DNA of 64,000 nucleotides from Actinomycetales bacterium (GTDB lineage Bacteria > Actinomycetota > Actinomycetes > Actinomycetales > Kineosporiaceae). Location of the stretch: contig JAAYAH010000222.1 of NCBI GenBank assembly GCA_012719445.1, positions 1-64,000 of the forward strand, read 5' to 3'. The notes under the pieces were generated by a model. The model had not been told where the DNA came from. It searched no databases and saw only the letters and a program-made list of their open reading frames with translations. Positions 42,696 to 52,719 of this stretch are shown here, piece by piece (the stretch's first letter is position 1; each line of letters opens with the position of its first letter). Position numbers and translations under genes: made by a program.

Positions 42696-43106
42696 GTGAT
42701 GTTGCAGGCGCGTCGGGACGGGAGTCCTCACGGGCGGGTGGGCTCCAGGGGTACGCCGTTGGGGGTCGGTCTGGCGATAGGCGCTCTGGCGGTGGTTGCG
42801 GGCACTGTGGTGGTGTCGCAGCTCCCTGCGGGGGGTGTGTGGCTGAGGTTGGCGGTGTTGATGGTGGTCGTCGCCGGTATCGGTGTCGTGAGCCGCGACT
42901 GGATCGTCGCGGTCGTGTCCGGGGTGATCGCGTTCTTCTTCGCGGACGGTTTCGTGGAGAACACGATGGCGGTCCTGTCCTGGCACGGGCTGCGGGATCT
43001 TGTGCTGCTGGTCGGTCTGGTCGTGGCCGGGGTTGCGGGGGTCGTCGTGGGGGAGACCCGGGCGTTTGTGCTGGCTCGGCGCGGGTACAGGGGTGCGGGG
43101 TCGTGA
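42696..43106 (+). CDS. Small membrane protein upstream of kdpF, resembling the KdpD membrane domain
   Basis: 136 residues from GTG 42696 (ATG 42699 equally likely) after GGGAGG. About four hydrophobic segments follow a basic N-terminus: GVGLAIGALAVVAGTVVVSQ, WLRLAVLMVVVAGIGVVS, IVAVVSGVIAFFFADGF and LRDLVLLVGLVVAGVAGVVV. The spacing and the phrase FFFADGF then a helix starting LRDLVLL resemble the four-helix DUF4118 module of KdpD (FLLLNYYFTPP ... QENLLALVVF). It sits 111 bp before the kdp genes and may be a regulator or accessory of the pump. No catalytic domain is present. Confidence 0.65.
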   Translation: MMLQARRDGSPHGRVGSRGTPLGVGLAIGALAVVAGTVVVSQLPAGGVWLRLAVLMVVVAGIGVVSRDWIVAVVSGVIAFFFADGFVENTMAVLSWHGLRDLVLLVGLVVAGVAGVVVGETRAFVLARRGYRGAGS

Positions 43107-43217
43107 CGTCGCGCGTCGGTTTCCGGTCTCCTGCGATCCGCCGGTTCCGCCCCCGGGGACTCGTCGAGTCGGCGCGGGGCGAACGGGCACGGACCGGTCG
43201 TGATGGGGAGTGGTGCG

Positions 43218-43301
43218 GTGGCTGACGTGGCGTTCGTGGCGTTGACCGTGGTGTCGTTCGCCGTCCTCGCGCTGGTGGTGCGGGGGGTGGAACGGCTGTG
43301 A
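43218..43301 (+). CDS. 27-residue membrane peptide overlapping kdpF
   Basis: GTG 43218 to TGA 43301 encodes VADVAFVALTVVSFAVLALV followed by VRGVERL: one membrane helix with a basic end. Its stop overlaps the kdpF start (GTGA). Similar tiny proteins precede kdpF in other actinomycetes, so it is probably a genuine conserved gene and a possible stabiliser of the Kdp complex. Confidence 0.75.
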   Translation: MADVAFVALTVVSFAVLALVVRGVERL

Positions 43302-43387
43302 ACGCGGTGAACATCGCGGGTCTGGTCCTAGCGGTCGGTCTCGTCGTCTTCCTCGTCGCGGCCTTGCTGTTCCCGGAGCGGTTCTAG
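43298..43387 (+). CDS. kdpF: KdpF, small subunit of the potassium-transporting ATPase
   Basis: 29 residues from GTG 43298 to TAG 43387: a single membrane helix (IAGLVLAVGLVVFLVAALLF) ending PERF, the classic KdpF ending. KdpF stabilises the KdpABC complex and lies in the membrane. kdpA starts on the base after its stop, and the upstream peptide gene overlaps its start, so all are one operon. Confidence 0.9.
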   Translation: MNAVNIAGLVLAVGLVVFLVAALLFPERF

Positions 43388-45049
43388 ATGAGTGCCTGGT
43401 CCGCAGGGGCGGTCTTCCTCGTCTCCCTGGTGGCGGCCCTGGTCGTGGTCTATCGGCCGATGGGTGACTACGTGTACAGGGTCGTCTCCTCGCCGAGGCA
43501 TCTGCGGGTGGAGCGGTCGCTCTACCGGGTGATGGGGGTCGACCCGGACGGTGAGCAGCCATGGGGTGGGTACGCCCGCTCTGTCCTGGCGTTCTCCGCG
43601 GTCTCGATCCTGTTCCTGTACGCGTTCATGCGGCTGCAGAACCGGCTGTGGCTGTCTCTCGGGTTGCCTGCGGTGAAGCCGGACGGGGCGTGGAACACCG
43701 CGGTGAGCTTCGTCACGAACACGAACTGGCAGTGGTATTCGGGGGAGTCCACGATGGGCCATCTCGTGCAGATGGCGGGGTTGGCCGTGCAGAACTTCGC
43801 CTCCGCCGCTGTCGGTATCGCGGTCGCCGTGGCGTTCGCGCGGGGCTTCGCCCGGAGCAGGACGGCGCAGTTGGGCAACTTCTGGGTCGACCTGGTGCGG
43901 GTCGTGCTGCGGGTCCTGCTCCCGATCTCCGTTCTCGTCGCGATCGTGTTCGTCGCGGCCGGCATGGTGCAGAACCTCTCGGCGGGCACGGACGTGCACA
44001 CCCTGGCCGGGGCGACTCAGCACCTCACGGGTGGCCCGGTGGCCAGCCAGGAGGCCATCAAGGAGCTGGGGACCAACGGCGGCGGCTTCTACAACGCCAA
44101 CAGTGCTCACCCGTTCGAGAACCCGACGTCCTGGACGAACTGGATCGAGGTCTTCCTGCTGCTGCTCATCCCGTTCTCCCTGCCACGCACGTTCGGCCGG
44201 ATCGTCGACGACAACCGGCAGGGGTATGCGATCGCCGCGGCGATGGCCGTGCTGGCCCTGGGCAGCCTGGTGACGATCAACGTGCTGCAGGGTGTCCACG
44301 GGGGAACGGTGCCGCAGGCCGTGGGAGCCGCGAGCGAGGGAGTGGAGACCCGGTTCGGGGTCTTCGATTCGGCGACCTTCGCCTCGGCCACGACGCTGAC
44401 CTCGACGGGGTCGGTGAACTCCTTCCACGACTCCTACACCGCCCTGGGCGGCGGGGTGACGATCGTCGACATGATGCTCGGCGAGGTCGCACCGGGCGGG
44501 ACCGGCTCGGGACTGTACGGGATGCTCGTCCTGGCCGTGATCACCGTGTTCGTCGCCGGGCTCATGGTCGGGCGGACCCCGGAGTACCTCGGGAAGAAGA
44601 TCGGCGCCAGGGAGGTGAAGCTCGCCTCGCTGTACTTCCTGACCACCCCGCTGCTCGTGCTGACCGGTGCCGGGATCGCGATGGCCCTGCCCGGTGAACG
44701 GGCGGCGATGCTCAACCGCGGGCCCCACGGCCTCTCGGAGGTGCTCTACGCCTTCACCTCCGCGGCCAACAACAACGGCTCGGCCTTCGCCGGGCTGGGC
44801 GTGAACACCACCTGGTACGACAGCGCTCTCGGCCTGGCCATGCTGCTCGGCCGGTTCGTCCCCGTGGTCCTCGTCCTCGGCCTGGCCGGGTCGCTGGCCG
44901 CACAGAAGCCGGTGCCGGCCTCGGCCGGAACGCTGCAGACCCACCGTCCGCTGTTCGTCGCCATGCTCGTCGGGGTCACGGTGATCCTCGTGGCGCTGAC
45001 CTTCCTGCCCGCCCTGGCTCTCGGGCCGCTCGCCGAGGGGGTGCGCTGA
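43388..45049 (+). CDS. kdpA: KdpA, potassium-binding channel subunit
   Basis: 553 residues from ATG 43388, full length (usual about 557). Ten membrane segments with four pore-loop regions; typical words are [45 protein letters not shown] (selectivity loop) and [14 protein letters not shown]-like [15 protein letters not shown]. KdpA picks up K+ from outside with high affinity and passes it to KdpB. Three bases separate it from kdpB. Confidence 0.98.
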   Translation: MSAWSAGAVFLVSLVAALVVVYRPMGDYVYRVVSSPRHLRVERSLYRVMGVDPDGEQPWGGYARSVLAFSAVSILFLYAFMRLQNRLWLSLGLPAVKPDGAWNTAVSFVTNTNWQWYSGESTMGHLVQMAGLAVQNFASAAVGIAVAVAFARGFARSRTAQLGNFWVDLVRVVLRVLLPISVLVAIVFVAAGMVQNLSAGTDVHTLAGATQHLTGGPVASQEAIKELGTNGGGFYNANSAHPFENPTSWTNWIEVFLLLLIPFSLPRTFGRIVDDNRQGYAIAAAMAVLALGSLVTINVLQGVHGGTVPQAVGAASEGVETRFGVFDSATFASATTLTSTGSVNSFHDSYTALGGGVTIVDMMLGEVAPGGTGSGLYGMLVLAVITVFVAGLMVGRTPEYLGKKIGAREVKLASLYFLTTPLLVLTGAGIAMALPGERAAMLNRGPHGLSEVLYAFTSAANNNGSAFAGLGVNTTWYDSALGLAMLLGRFVPVVLVLGLAGSLAAQKPVPASAGTLQTHRPLFVAMLVGVTVILVALTFLPALALGPLAEGVR

Positions 45050-45052
45050 GCG

Positions 45053-47245
45053 ATGACGGCCGCCCTCGCCCACGAACCGTCCGCCGGCCGTGAACCGTCC
45101 ACCAGCGCCGCCGGCCCCGGACCGCACCGGATCTCCGGCGGCCTGCTGGAGCCCCGGCAACTCCTGGCCTCGCTCCCGGGGGCCGTGCGAAAGCTCGGCC
45201 CCCGGACCCTGTGGCGCAACCCGGTCATGTTCATCGTCGAGATCGGCGCGATCTTCACCACGGTCCTGGCCGTCACCGACCCCTCGGTGTTCGCCTGGTC
45301 GATCACCGTGTGGCTGTGGCTGACCGTGGTGTTCGCCAACCTCGCCGAGGCCGTGGCCGAGGGCCGGGGCAAGGCACAGGCGGACACCCTGCGCCGGGCC
45401 AAGAAGGACACCGTGGCCAGGCGGCTGCCCGGCTGGAGTCCCGGCACGACCGCCCGGGAGGCCCTGGGCCGGGTGGAGACCGTTCCCGCGTCGCAGCTGC
45501 GCCAGGGGGACGTCGTCGTGGTCGAGGCCGGCGAGATCATCCCCGGGGACGGCGACGTCGTCGAGGGGATCGCCAGCGTCGACGAGTCCGCGATCACCGG
45601 GGAGTCCGCGCCGGTGATCCGGGAGTCCGGGGGCGACCGCAGCGCGGTCACCGGCGGCACGAAGGTGCTCTCGGACCGGATCATCGTGCGGATCACCCAG
45701 AGGCCGGGGGAGAGCTTCATCGACCGGATGATCGCCCTCGTCGAGGGAGCGAACCGGCAGAAGACCCCCAACGAGATCGCGTTGAACATCCTGCTCGCCG
45801 CGTTGACGATCATCTTCCTGCTGGCGGTGGCGACCCTGCAGCCGCTGGCGATCTACTCCAAGCGCGTCCAGGCCTTCGCCCCCGACTCCCTCGCCCTGAA
45901 CGGCAACGGCGTCACCGGCATCGTGCTGGTGTCCCTGCTGGTGTGCCTGATCCCGACCACGATCGGGGCGCTGCTGTCGGCGATCGGGATCGCGGGGATG
46001 GACCGGCTGGTCCAGCGCAACGTGCTGGCCATGAGCGGACGGGCGGTGGAGGCCGCGGGGGACGTGAACACCCTGTTGCTGGACAAGACCGGGACCATCA
46101 CGTTGGGCAACCGACAGGCCAGCGAGTTCGTCCCGCTCGGCGGTGTCACCGAGCTGGAGCTGGCCGACGCCGCGCAGCTGTCCAGCCTGGCCGACGAGAC
46201 CCCGGAGGGCCGCTCCGTGGTCGTGCTGGCCAAGCAGCGGCACGGGCTGCGGGAACGCACTCCGGGGGAGCTGGCCCGCGCCGAGTGGGTGGAGTTCACC
46301 GCGAAGACCCGGATGTCCGGGGTCGACCTGGGCGAGGACGGCAGCGCCCGCAGGATCCGCAAGGGCGCGGCGACCGCCGTCATGACCTGGGTACGCGACC
46401 ACGGTGGGTACCCGCCGGGGGAGGTGGACTCGATCGTGGATGGGATCTCCGCCTCCGGTGGCACCCCGCTGCTCGTCGCGGAACACCCCGCCGGGCAGCC
46501 GGCCCGGGTGCTCGGGGTCATCCAGCTCAAGGACGTCGTCAAGCAGGGCATGCGCGAGCGGTTCGAGGAGATGCGCCGGATGGGCATCCGCACCGTGATG
46601 ATCACCGGGGACAATCCGCTGACCGCACGGGCGATCGCCGCCGAGGCCGGCGTCGACGACGTCCTCGCCGAGGCCACCCCCGAGGACAAGCTCGCCCTGA
46701 TCAAGCGGGAGCAGGCCGGCGGCAGGCTGGTGGCGATGACCGGGGACGGCACCAACGACGCCCCGGCCCTGGCCCAGGCCGACGTCGGGGTCGCCATGAA
46801 CACCGGCACCTCCGCGGCGAAGGAGGCCGGCAACATGGTCGATCTGGACTCCGACCCGACCAAGCTCATCGAGATCGTGGAGATCGGCAAGCAGCTGCTC
46901 ATCACCAGGGGAGCGTTGACCACGTTCTCCATCGCCAACGACATCGCGAAGTACTTCGCGATCATCCCGGCCATGTTCGCCGCGGTCTACCCGGGCCTGG
47001 GCAGGCTCAACGTCATGGGCCTGCACAGCCCGACCTCGGCGATCCTGTCCGCGGTGGTCTTCAACGCGCTGGTCATCGTGGCGCTGATCCCGCTGGCCCT
47101 GCGCGGGGTGCGTTACCGCCCCGCCAGCGCCGCGGCGATGCTGCGCCGCAACCTGTGGATCTACGGCGCCGGGGGCATCGTCGCCCCGTTCCTCGGCATC
47201 AAGCTCGTCGACCTCCTCGTCCAGTTCGTCCCCGGGATCTCCTGA
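45053..47245 (+). CDS. kdpB: KdpB, P-type ATPase subunit
   Basis: 730 residues from ATG 45053. The phosphorylated Asp is D344 in [13 protein letters not shown]; the actuator loop reads [12 protein letters not shown]; the nucleotide domain has KGA and the hinge [18 protein letters not shown]. Membrane segment 4 carries the family [15 protein letters not shown] motif. KdpB drives K+ uptake by ATP hydrolysis with KdpA and KdpC. The N-terminal 30 residues are an Ala/Ser/Pro-rich tail. Its stop overlaps the kdpC start (TGATG). Confidence 0.98.
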   Translation: MTAALAHEPSAGREPSTSAAGPGPHRISGGLLEPRQLLASLPGAVRKLGPRTLWRNPVMFIVEIGAIFTTVLAVTDPSVFAWSITVWLWLTVVFANLAEAVAEGRGKAQADTLRRAKKDTVARRLPGWSPGTTAREALGRVETVPASQLRQGDVVVVEAGEIIPGDGDVVEGIASVDESAITGESAPVIRESGGDRSAVTGGTKVLSDRIIVRITQRPGESFIDRMIALVEGANRQKTPNEIALNILLAALTIIFLLAVATLQPLAIYSKRVQAFAPDSLALNGNGVTGIVLVSLLVCLIPTTIGALLSAIGIAGMDRLVQRNVLAMSGRAVEAAGDVNTLLLDKTGTITLGNRQASEFVPLGGVTELELADAAQLSSLADETPEGRSVVVLAKQRHGLRERTPGELARAEWVEFTAKTRMSGVDLGEDGSARRIRKGAATAVMTWVRDHGGYPPGEVDSIVDGISASGGTPLLVAEHPAGQPARVLGVIQLKDVVKQGMRERFEEMRRMGIRTVMITGDNPLTARAIAAEAGVDDVLAEATPEDKLALIKREQAGGRLVAMTGDGTNDAPALAQADVGVAMNTGTSAAKEAGNMVDLDSDPTKLIEIVEIGKQLLITRGALTTFSIANDIAKYFAIIPAMFAAVYPGLGRLNVMGLHSPTSAILSAVVFNALVIVALIPLALRGVRYRPASAAAMLRRNLWIYGAGGIVAPFLGIKLVDLLVQFVPGIS

Positions 47246-48126
47246 TGCGTCTGCCCCCCTGGCTCGCCCAGCACCTCGCCGCCCTGCGGACCCTGCTCGT
47301 GCTCACCGTGATCGCCGGGATCGCCTACCCGCTGGCGGTCACCGCGATCGCCCAACTGCACGGGTTGCGACACCACGCGAACGGATCCCTGGTCACCGTC
47401 GACCACACCGTGGTGGCCAGCTCGCTCATCGGCCAGTCGTTCACCGACACCGGGGGGAAGCCCCTCCTCCGGTACGTCCAGACCCGGCCCTCCGCCGCGG
47501 GCGCCGGATACGACCCCACCGCCACCGGGGCGTCCAACTTCGGCCCGGAGAGCGTCGTCGACACCCTTCCCGGACCCGCCGACCCCACCGGTGAGCAGAG
47601 TCTGCTCACCCGGGTGTGCGCCCGCAGCCTGGCGGTCGGCCGGTTGGAGGGCGTGGACGGCGCCCGGCCCTACTGCACCCCGGACGGCGTCGGTGCCGTT
47701 CTCGGCGTCTTCCACCGCGACGGGGTCACCGGAGGCGTGACCCGGGTGGTCAGCCTCAACCAGGCCTGCCCCGCCGCCCCGTTCCTGACCACCTATCGGG
47801 GTGTGCGGGTGGAGTGCGCCCGCCCCGGCCAGGACTACTCCCATGCCGTCGTCACACCCATCCGGGGAGACGCCCCCGCACACCCCGCCGTCCCGCCCGA
47901 CGCGGTCACCGCCAGCGGCAGTGGTCTCGACCCTGCGATCAGCCCCGCCTACGCCCGGCTCCAGGCACCCCGGGTGGCCAGGGCCCGCGGGATCGACGTG
48001 ACGACGGTGGACCGGCTCATCACCGCGCACACCACGCGGCGGGCGCTCGGCTTCCTCGGCGAGCCCTCGGTCAACGTCGTCACGCTCAACACCGACCTCG
48101 ATCGGAGGTACCCCGTCCCCGGATGA
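47245..48126 (+). CDS. kdpC: KdpC, potassium-transporting ATPase subunit with a long insertion
   Basis: 293 residues from ATG 47245 (usual about 190-200). The N-terminal helix (LAALRTLLVLTVIAGIAYPL) and GSLVTVDHTVVASSLIGQSF, YVQTRPSAAGAGYDPTATGAS and the end GLDPAISPAYARLQAPRVAR plus LGFLGEPSVNVVTLNTDL are standard KdpC. An extra segment of about 90 residues (roughly 115-205) separates them and brings four Cys, which on the outer face could form disulfides. KdpC stabilises the complex and aids ATP binding. Confidence 0.95.
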   Translation: MRLPPWLAQHLAALRTLLVLTVIAGIAYPLAVTAIAQLHGLRHHANGSLVTVDHTVVASSLIGQSFTDTGGKPLLRYVQTRPSAAGAGYDPTATGASNFGPESVVDTLPGPADPTGEQSLLTRVCARSLAVGRLEGVDGARPYCTPDGVGAVLGVFHRDGVTGGVTRVVSLNQACPAAPFLTTYRGVRVECARPGQDYSHAVVTPIRGDAPAHPAVPPDAVTASGSGLDPAISPAYARLQAPRVARARGIDVTTVDRLITAHTTRRALGFLGEPSVNVVTLNTDLDRRYPVPG

Positions 48127-48211
48127 GCCGCGACCTTTCCAGGTGACCGGGATCGGCCCCCACGACCACCGGGCTCACCCAGAACCGCAGGCAAGCAGCC
48201 ATACGCACCGG

Positions 48212-48286
48212 CAGCCACGCACCAGCAGCCACACGAACCAGAAGCCACGCACCAGCAGCCACACGAACCAGCAGCCACGCACCAGC
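48212..48286. repeat. 30-bp tandem repeat, 2.5 copies, between kdpC and kdpD
   Basis: Units at 48212-48241 and 48242-48271 differ at one base and a half unit follows to 48286. Each contains AGCCACGCACCAGCAGCCAC. The region is A/C-rich and open in one frame (48143-48373), which would give a His/Ser/Thr/Gln-rich repeated peptide, but no ribosome site supports it. The repeat may separate kdpFABC from kdpDE expression. Confidence 0.6.
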
Positions 48287-48409
48287 CTCACCGGAGCCGC
48301 CCACCCGGACCAGGAGAGATCGAGGTCGGCAGCGGTGTGCAACTCCCGGAGAGGACCGGTACCGCCACGGTGACCCGGTGGCCGGGCCGGGCCGGAAGGA
48401 GGGAGTCGG

Positions 48410-51082
48410 ATGTCTCGAGGACGGCTGCGCGTCTACCTCGGCGCCGCTCCCGGGGTCGGCAAGACCTTCCGGATGCTCGACGAGGCGCATCGGCGACGAG
48501 ACCGCGGCACCGACGTGGTCATCGGCTACGTCGAATGCCACGGCCGTCGCCGCACCGAGGAACGCGCCATGGACCTGGAGATCGTGCCCCGACAGGAGAT
48601 CACCTACCGGGGCGTGGTCTTCACCGAACTGGACGTCGGCGCGGTGATCTCCCGTCACCCCGGGGTGGTGCTGGTCGACGAGCTCGCCCACACCAACATC
48701 CCGGGTGCTCGCCACGCCAAGCGCTGGCAGGACGTCGAGGAGATCCTCGACGCCGGGATCGACGTCATCACCACGGTGAACATCCAGCACCTGGAGTCCC
48801 TCAACGACGTCGTCGCCCAGATCACCGGCATCACCCAACGGGAGACCGTTCCCGACCAGGTCGTACGGCGTGCCGAGCAGATCGAGCTGGTCGACATGAC
48901 CCCCGAGGCCCTGCGCCGACGGATGGCCCACGGCAACATCTACACCCCGGAGAAGATCGACGCGGCTCTCGGCAACTACTTCCGGGTCGGCAACCTCACC
49001 GCGCTGCGCGAACTGGCCCTGCTGTGGCTGGCCGACAAGGTCGATGACCAACTCGACCGCTACCGCGCAGAGCACCACATCTCCTCCACGTGGGAGACCC
49101 GGGAACGCGTCGTCGTGGCCCTGGCCGGTGGCCCGGAGGGCGACACGATCATCCGCCGCGCGGCCCGGGTCGCCGCCCGCACCAAGGGCAGCGACCTGCT
49201 CGCCGTCCACGTGGCCCGCAACGACGGCCTCGCCGGCGCAGACCCCGCCCACCTGGCACGACAGCGGGCCCTGGTCGAGCACCTGGGTGGGACCTACCAC
49301 CAGGTCGTCGGCAACGGCGTCCCCACCGCCCTGCTGGACTTCGCCCGTGGCGTCAACGCCACCCAGCTCGTGCTCGGGGTCAGCCGTCGTCACCGGCTCG
49401 CCCAGGTACTGAGCCCGAGCGTCGGCACGATCACCACGCGTGAGTCCGGGCCGATCGACGTGCATCTCGTCACCCACGAGACCCGCAGGCAGCCGCTGCC
49501 GCTCCTCGGGGTGACCCAGGCGCTCAGCCGACGGCGCAAGGCGACGGGATACGCGGTGGCCGCCCTCGGACTGCCCGCCCTGACCGTGCTGCTCTCCTGG
49601 CTTCGCGGAGACCTGAGCCTGCCGAGCGACATCCTGCTGTTCCTGGCCTGGATCGTGGTCACCGCGTTGGTGGGCGGCCTCTTCCCGGCGCTCGTCGCGG
49701 CCGTCGCGGCCTTCCTGCTGCTCAACTACTACTTCACCCCACCGCTGTACCGGTGGACGATCGCCGACCAGGAGAACCTGCTCGCCCTGGTGGTGTTCCT
49801 CGCCGTCGCCGTCGCGGTGTCGGCGGCGGTGGACCGCGCGGCCCGAACCGCCATGGACGCGGCGCGGGCACGCGCCGAGGCCGAGACCCTGTCCACCGTC
49901 GCCGGGAACGTCGTCCGCGGATCGCGACCCCTGCTCGCGCTGCTGGACCAGTTGCGCGAGACCTTCACGTTCGCCAGCGTCAGCCTCCTGGTCCGCCGTC
50001 CCGACGCCCTCCCGCGGCTGGACGCACGCTCGGACCCGGCCGCGTGGCGCCTGGCCGCCGCGGTGGGTGACCGCCCGTGTGTCACCCCCGCCGAGGGAGA
50101 CGTCGACATCCCGGTCGACGAGACCACGGCCCTGGTCCTGCGCGGCCACGCCCTGGACGCCGCCGACCGCCGCGTGGTCGAGGCCTTCGCCGCCCAGGCA
50201 GGAGCAGCCCTGCACCAGGAACACCTCGCCACCCAGGCAGCCGCCGTCAAACCCCTGGCAGAGGCCGACAAGCTGCGCACCGCCCTGCTGTCCGCGGTCA
50301 GCCACGACCTCCGCACGCCCCTCGCCTCGGCCAAGGCGGCGATCTCGAGCCTGCGCAGCCAGGACGTCGTCTTCAGCGAGGAGGACAGAACCGAGCTCCT
50401 GGCCACCGCCGACGAGTCCCTCGAACGCCTCGTCCGACTCGTCGAGAACCTCCTGGACATGAGCCGGCTCCAGGCCGGCGCGCTCGGCATGTCCCCGCAG
50501 ACGATCAGCGTCGCCGACGCCGTCGCGAAGGCCCTTGCCGACCTCGGGCCGCCGGGCCGCCCCGTCGTGGCCCAGATCCCCCACCGCCTCCCCGAGATCC
50601 GCGTCGACCCCGGCCTGCTCGACCGCATCCTGGCCAACGTCCTGTCCAACGCCCTGCGCTACAGCCCACGCGGCTACCCCCCCATGGTCACCGCCAGCGC
50701 CTACGCCGGGAACGTCGAGATCCGCGTCATCGACCACGGCCCGGGCATCCCCACCACCCACTGGGACCAGGTCTTCCTGCCCTTCCAACGTCTCGGGGAC
50801 CGCGTCACCGACAACGGTGTCGGCCTCGGCCTGGCCCTGTCCCGCGGGCTGGCCGAGGCCATGGGCGGGCACCTGGACCCCGAGATCACCCCCGGTGGGG
50901 GGCTGACCATGACCCTGCAACTGCCCGCCGTCCGTCCCACCGGCCCCGCGGAACACCCCCCGGAGGACACCGCGGACGTCGAGCCGGAGCCGACATTCAC
51001 CGAACCCGTCGCGGCGGCACCTCACCCGGCAGGCACCGCAGACACCCACGACGACGACCACCCGGAGCACCGGGATGGCTAG
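48410..51082 (+). CDS. kdpD: KdpD, potassium-responsive sensor histidine kinase
   Basis: 890 residues from ATG 48410 with GGAAGGAGGGAG upstream. The N-terminal KdpD domain has Walker A GAAPGVGKT (residues 11-19) and VLVDELAHTN; a universal-stress-protein-like domain follows (about 225-370). Four membrane helices (about 380-485, with LLNYYFTPPLYRW) lead to a GAF-like part, then phospho-acceptor H632 in AVSHDLRTPLASAKA and the ATPase boxes NVLSNALRYS, DHGPGIP and GVGLGLALSRG. The last 45 residues are Pro/Glu/His-rich. It senses K+ limitation or osmotic stress and activates KdpE, whose gene overlaps its 3' end by eight bases. Confidence 0.97.
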   Translation: MSRGRLRVYLGAAPGVGKTFRMLDEAHRRRDRGTDVVIGYVECHGRRRTEERAMDLEIVPRQEITYRGVVFTELDVGAVISRHPGVVLVDELAHTNIPGARHAKRWQDVEEILDAGIDVITTVNIQHLESLNDVVAQITGITQRETVPDQVVRRAEQIELVDMTPEALRRRMAHGNIYTPEKIDAALGNYFRVGNLTALRELALLWLADKVDDQLDRYRAEHHISSTWETRERVVVALAGGPEGDTIIRRAARVAARTKGSDLLAVHVARNDGLAGADPAHLARQRALVEHLGGTYHQVVGNGVPTALLDFARGVNATQLVLGVSRRHRLAQVLSPSVGTITTRESGPIDVHLVTHETRRQPLPLLGVTQALSRRRKATGYAVAALGLPALTVLLSWLRGDLSLPSDILLFLAWIVVTALVGGLFPALVAAVAAFLLLNYYFTPPLYRWTIADQENLLALVVFLAVAVAVSAAVDRAARTAMDAARARAEAETLSTVAGNVVRGSRPLLALLDQLRETFTFASVSLLVRRPDALPRLDARSDPAAWRLAAAVGDRPCVTPAEGDVDIPVDETTALVLRGHALDAADRRVVEAFAAQAGAALHQEHLATQAAAVKPLAEADKLRTALLSAVSHDLRTPLASAKAAISSLRSQDVVFSEEDRTELLATADESLERLVRLVENLLDMSRLQAGALGMSPQTISVADAVAKALADLGPPGRPVVAQIPHRLPEIRVDPGLLDRILANVLSNALRYSPRGYPPMVTASAYAGNVEIRVIDHGPGIPTTHWDQVFLPFQRLGDRVTDNGVGLGLALSRGLAEAMGGHLDPEITPGGGLTMTLQLPAVRPTGPAEHPPEDTADVEPEPTFTEPVAAAPHPAGTADTHDDDHPEHRDG

Positions 51083-51758
51083 GGTCCTGATCGTCGATGA
51101 CGAACCTCAGATCCTGCGCGCGCTGCGGATCAACCTCCTCGCCCGCCAACACGAGGTCGTCACAGCCGAGGACGGCACCCAGGCACTGGCCGCCGCCGGC
51201 CGTCAACACCCCGACCTGATCGTCCTGGACCTCGGCCTGCCCGACCTCGACGGAGTCGAGGTCATCCGCAGCCTCCGCACCTGGACCCCGATCCCGATCG
51301 TGGTGCTCTCCGGTCGCGCCGACAGCCAAGACAAGATCGACGCACTGGACGCCGGCGCAGACGACTACGTCACCAAGCCCTTCAACATCGACGAACTCCT
51401 CGCCCGCATCCGCGCCGTGACCCGACGCACCACCCCCGCCGAGATCGACCTCACCGTGCGAATCGGCCACCACGACATCGACCTGACCGCCCATACCGTC
51501 CACCGCAGCGACGACCCCGCGGTGTCGGTGCACCTGACCCGCACCGAATGGCAACTCCTGAGCATCCTGGCCCGCAACCCCGGGAAACTGATCAGCCAGC
51601 GGCAGCTCCTCCAACAGGTCTGGGGCCCCACCTACCAGGAGGAGACCCAGTACCTGCGCCAGTACATCGCCCAACTCCGTCGCAAGCTCGAAGACGACCC
51701 CTCCCGGCCCCGGCACATCATCACCGAACCCGGCATGGGCTACCGCTACACGCCCTGA
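51075..51758 (+). CDS. kdpE: KdpE, OmpR-family response regulator
   Basis: 227 residues from ATG 51075. Receiver motifs: VLIVDDEPQILRALRINL, phospho-Asp in LIVLDLGLPDLDG, VVLSGRADSQDKI and VTKPFNIDELLAR. The C-terminal winged helix has HLTRTEWQLLSILARNPGK and YLRQYIAQLRRKLEDDP, ending EPGMGYRY, as in KdpE. It should activate the kdp promoter upstream of 42696. It is coupled to kdpD. Confidence 0.97.
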   Translation: MARVLIVDDEPQILRALRINLLARQHEVVTAEDGTQALAAAGRQHPDLIVLDLGLPDLDGVEVIRSLRTWTPIPIVVLSGRADSQDKIDALDAGADDYVTKPFNIDELLARIRAVTRRTTPAEIDLTVRIGHHDIDLTAHTVHRSDDPAVSVHLTRTEWQLLSILARNPGKLISQRQLLQQVWGPTYQEETQYLRQYIAQLRRKLEDDPSRPRHIITEPGMGYRYTP

Positions 51759-51844
51759 CGCCGGGCGGGCTTGTGGTGCGTTGGGTGGCTGTCATTCATG
51801 TTCGTCGTTTCGACAGGCGCGAGGGGTTGCCGTTCGCAGCCAGG

Positions 51845-51886
51845 GTCAAGGCTGGCCGCAGGCCACCCGTAGGGCGTGGCCTTGAC
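51845..51886. terminator. Inverted repeat downstream of kdpE, possible terminator
   Basis: GTCAAGGC (51845-51852) pairs with GCCTTGAC (51879-51886), with an inner hairpin TGGCC-GCA-GGCCA. It lies 87 bp past the kdpE stop. The surrounding 298-bp gap (51759-52056) shows no gene. Confidence 0.45.
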
Positions 51887-52056
51887 GCTGGTGATAACGG
51901 CGGCACGATGGCCGCGTCGGGACGACGTGCAACGCATGGCAGGGGGTCGCTCATCCCGGGTGCCCCGATCGCAGGAATCGACAACAGAGGTCTGGGTTGT
52001 CAGCTCATGATCGTCAGGGAGAGCGTCCTGTCGATGCGCCCGGATACTCTGGAGCT

Positions 52057-52719
52057 GTGATTCGGGCTGTGGTCTTCGACGTCGGCGAGTGCCTTGTGGA
52101 CGAGACAACGGAGTACGCCACCTGGGCCGACTGGCTCGGGGTTCCTCGGCATACCTTTCACGCTGTGTTCGGCGCGGTGATCGCTCAGGGGCGTGATTAC
52201 CGGGAGACCTTCCAGGAGTTCCGGCTGGGCTTCGACCTGGAGGTGGAGCGGGAGAAGCGTGCACGGGCGGGGCGGCCGGAGAGCTTCGGTGAGGCGGATC
52301 TGTACCCGGATGTGCGGGAGGCGCTGGCGGCTCTACGTGCCGACGGGCTGTGGCTGGGCATCGCTGGGAACCAGACGGTGCGCGCTGGGTCGATCTTGCG
52401 TGAGTTGTTCGCCGGGGATGTGGACCTGATCGGTACCTCTGGCGACTGGGGGGCCAGTAAGCCGGATCCGGGGTTCTTCCGCCGGGTTGCCGAGGTCACG
52501 CCCTTCCCCAGCGACGAGATCCTTTACGTGGGCGACCGGGTCGACAACGACCTTCGACCCGCCAGGGAAGCGGGCATGCGCACGGCCTTGGTCCACCGTG
52601 GCCCCTGGGCGTTGATCCAATGGCGTAGTACGGATGCGGAGAAGCTGCCGACCTTCCGGGTCGAGAGTCTGCGTGAGCTGCCGGGCCTGATCCAGGGCTT
52701 CAACGAGCGAGCGCGCTAA
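52057..52719 (+). CDS. HAD-superfamily phosphatase-like hydrolase
   Basis: 220 residues from GTG 52057. Catalytic motif I reads VVFDVGECLVDET, in which the second Asp is replaced (DVGE instead of DxD), motif II is GIAGNQT, motif III Lys in ASKPDPGFF and motif IV VGDRVDNDLRPAREAGM. The altered motif I is common in the HAD-like subgroup with DVGGVL, so activity is uncertain. Start: GTG with GATACT 16 bases upstream, so the transcript may be leaderless. Its end overlaps the convergent regulator gene by 20 bases. Confidence 0.87.
   Translation: MIRAVVFDVGECLVDETTEYATWADWLGVPRHTFHAVFGAVIAQGRDYRETFQEFRLGFDLEVEREKRARAGRPESFGEADLYPDVREALAALRADGLWLGIAGNQTVRAGSILRELFAGDVDLIGTSGDWGASKPDPGFFRRVAEVTPFPSDEILYVGDRVDNDLRPAREAGMRTALVHRGPWALIQWRSTDAEKLPTFRVESLRELPGLIQGFNERAR

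Noticed and set aside
43328-47026. A 1232-codon open frame on the reverse strand across kdpA and kdpB
   Set aside because: It is the antisense of strongly recognisable kdpA/kdpB; its translation is low-complexity (Arg, Gly, Asp, His) without motifs.
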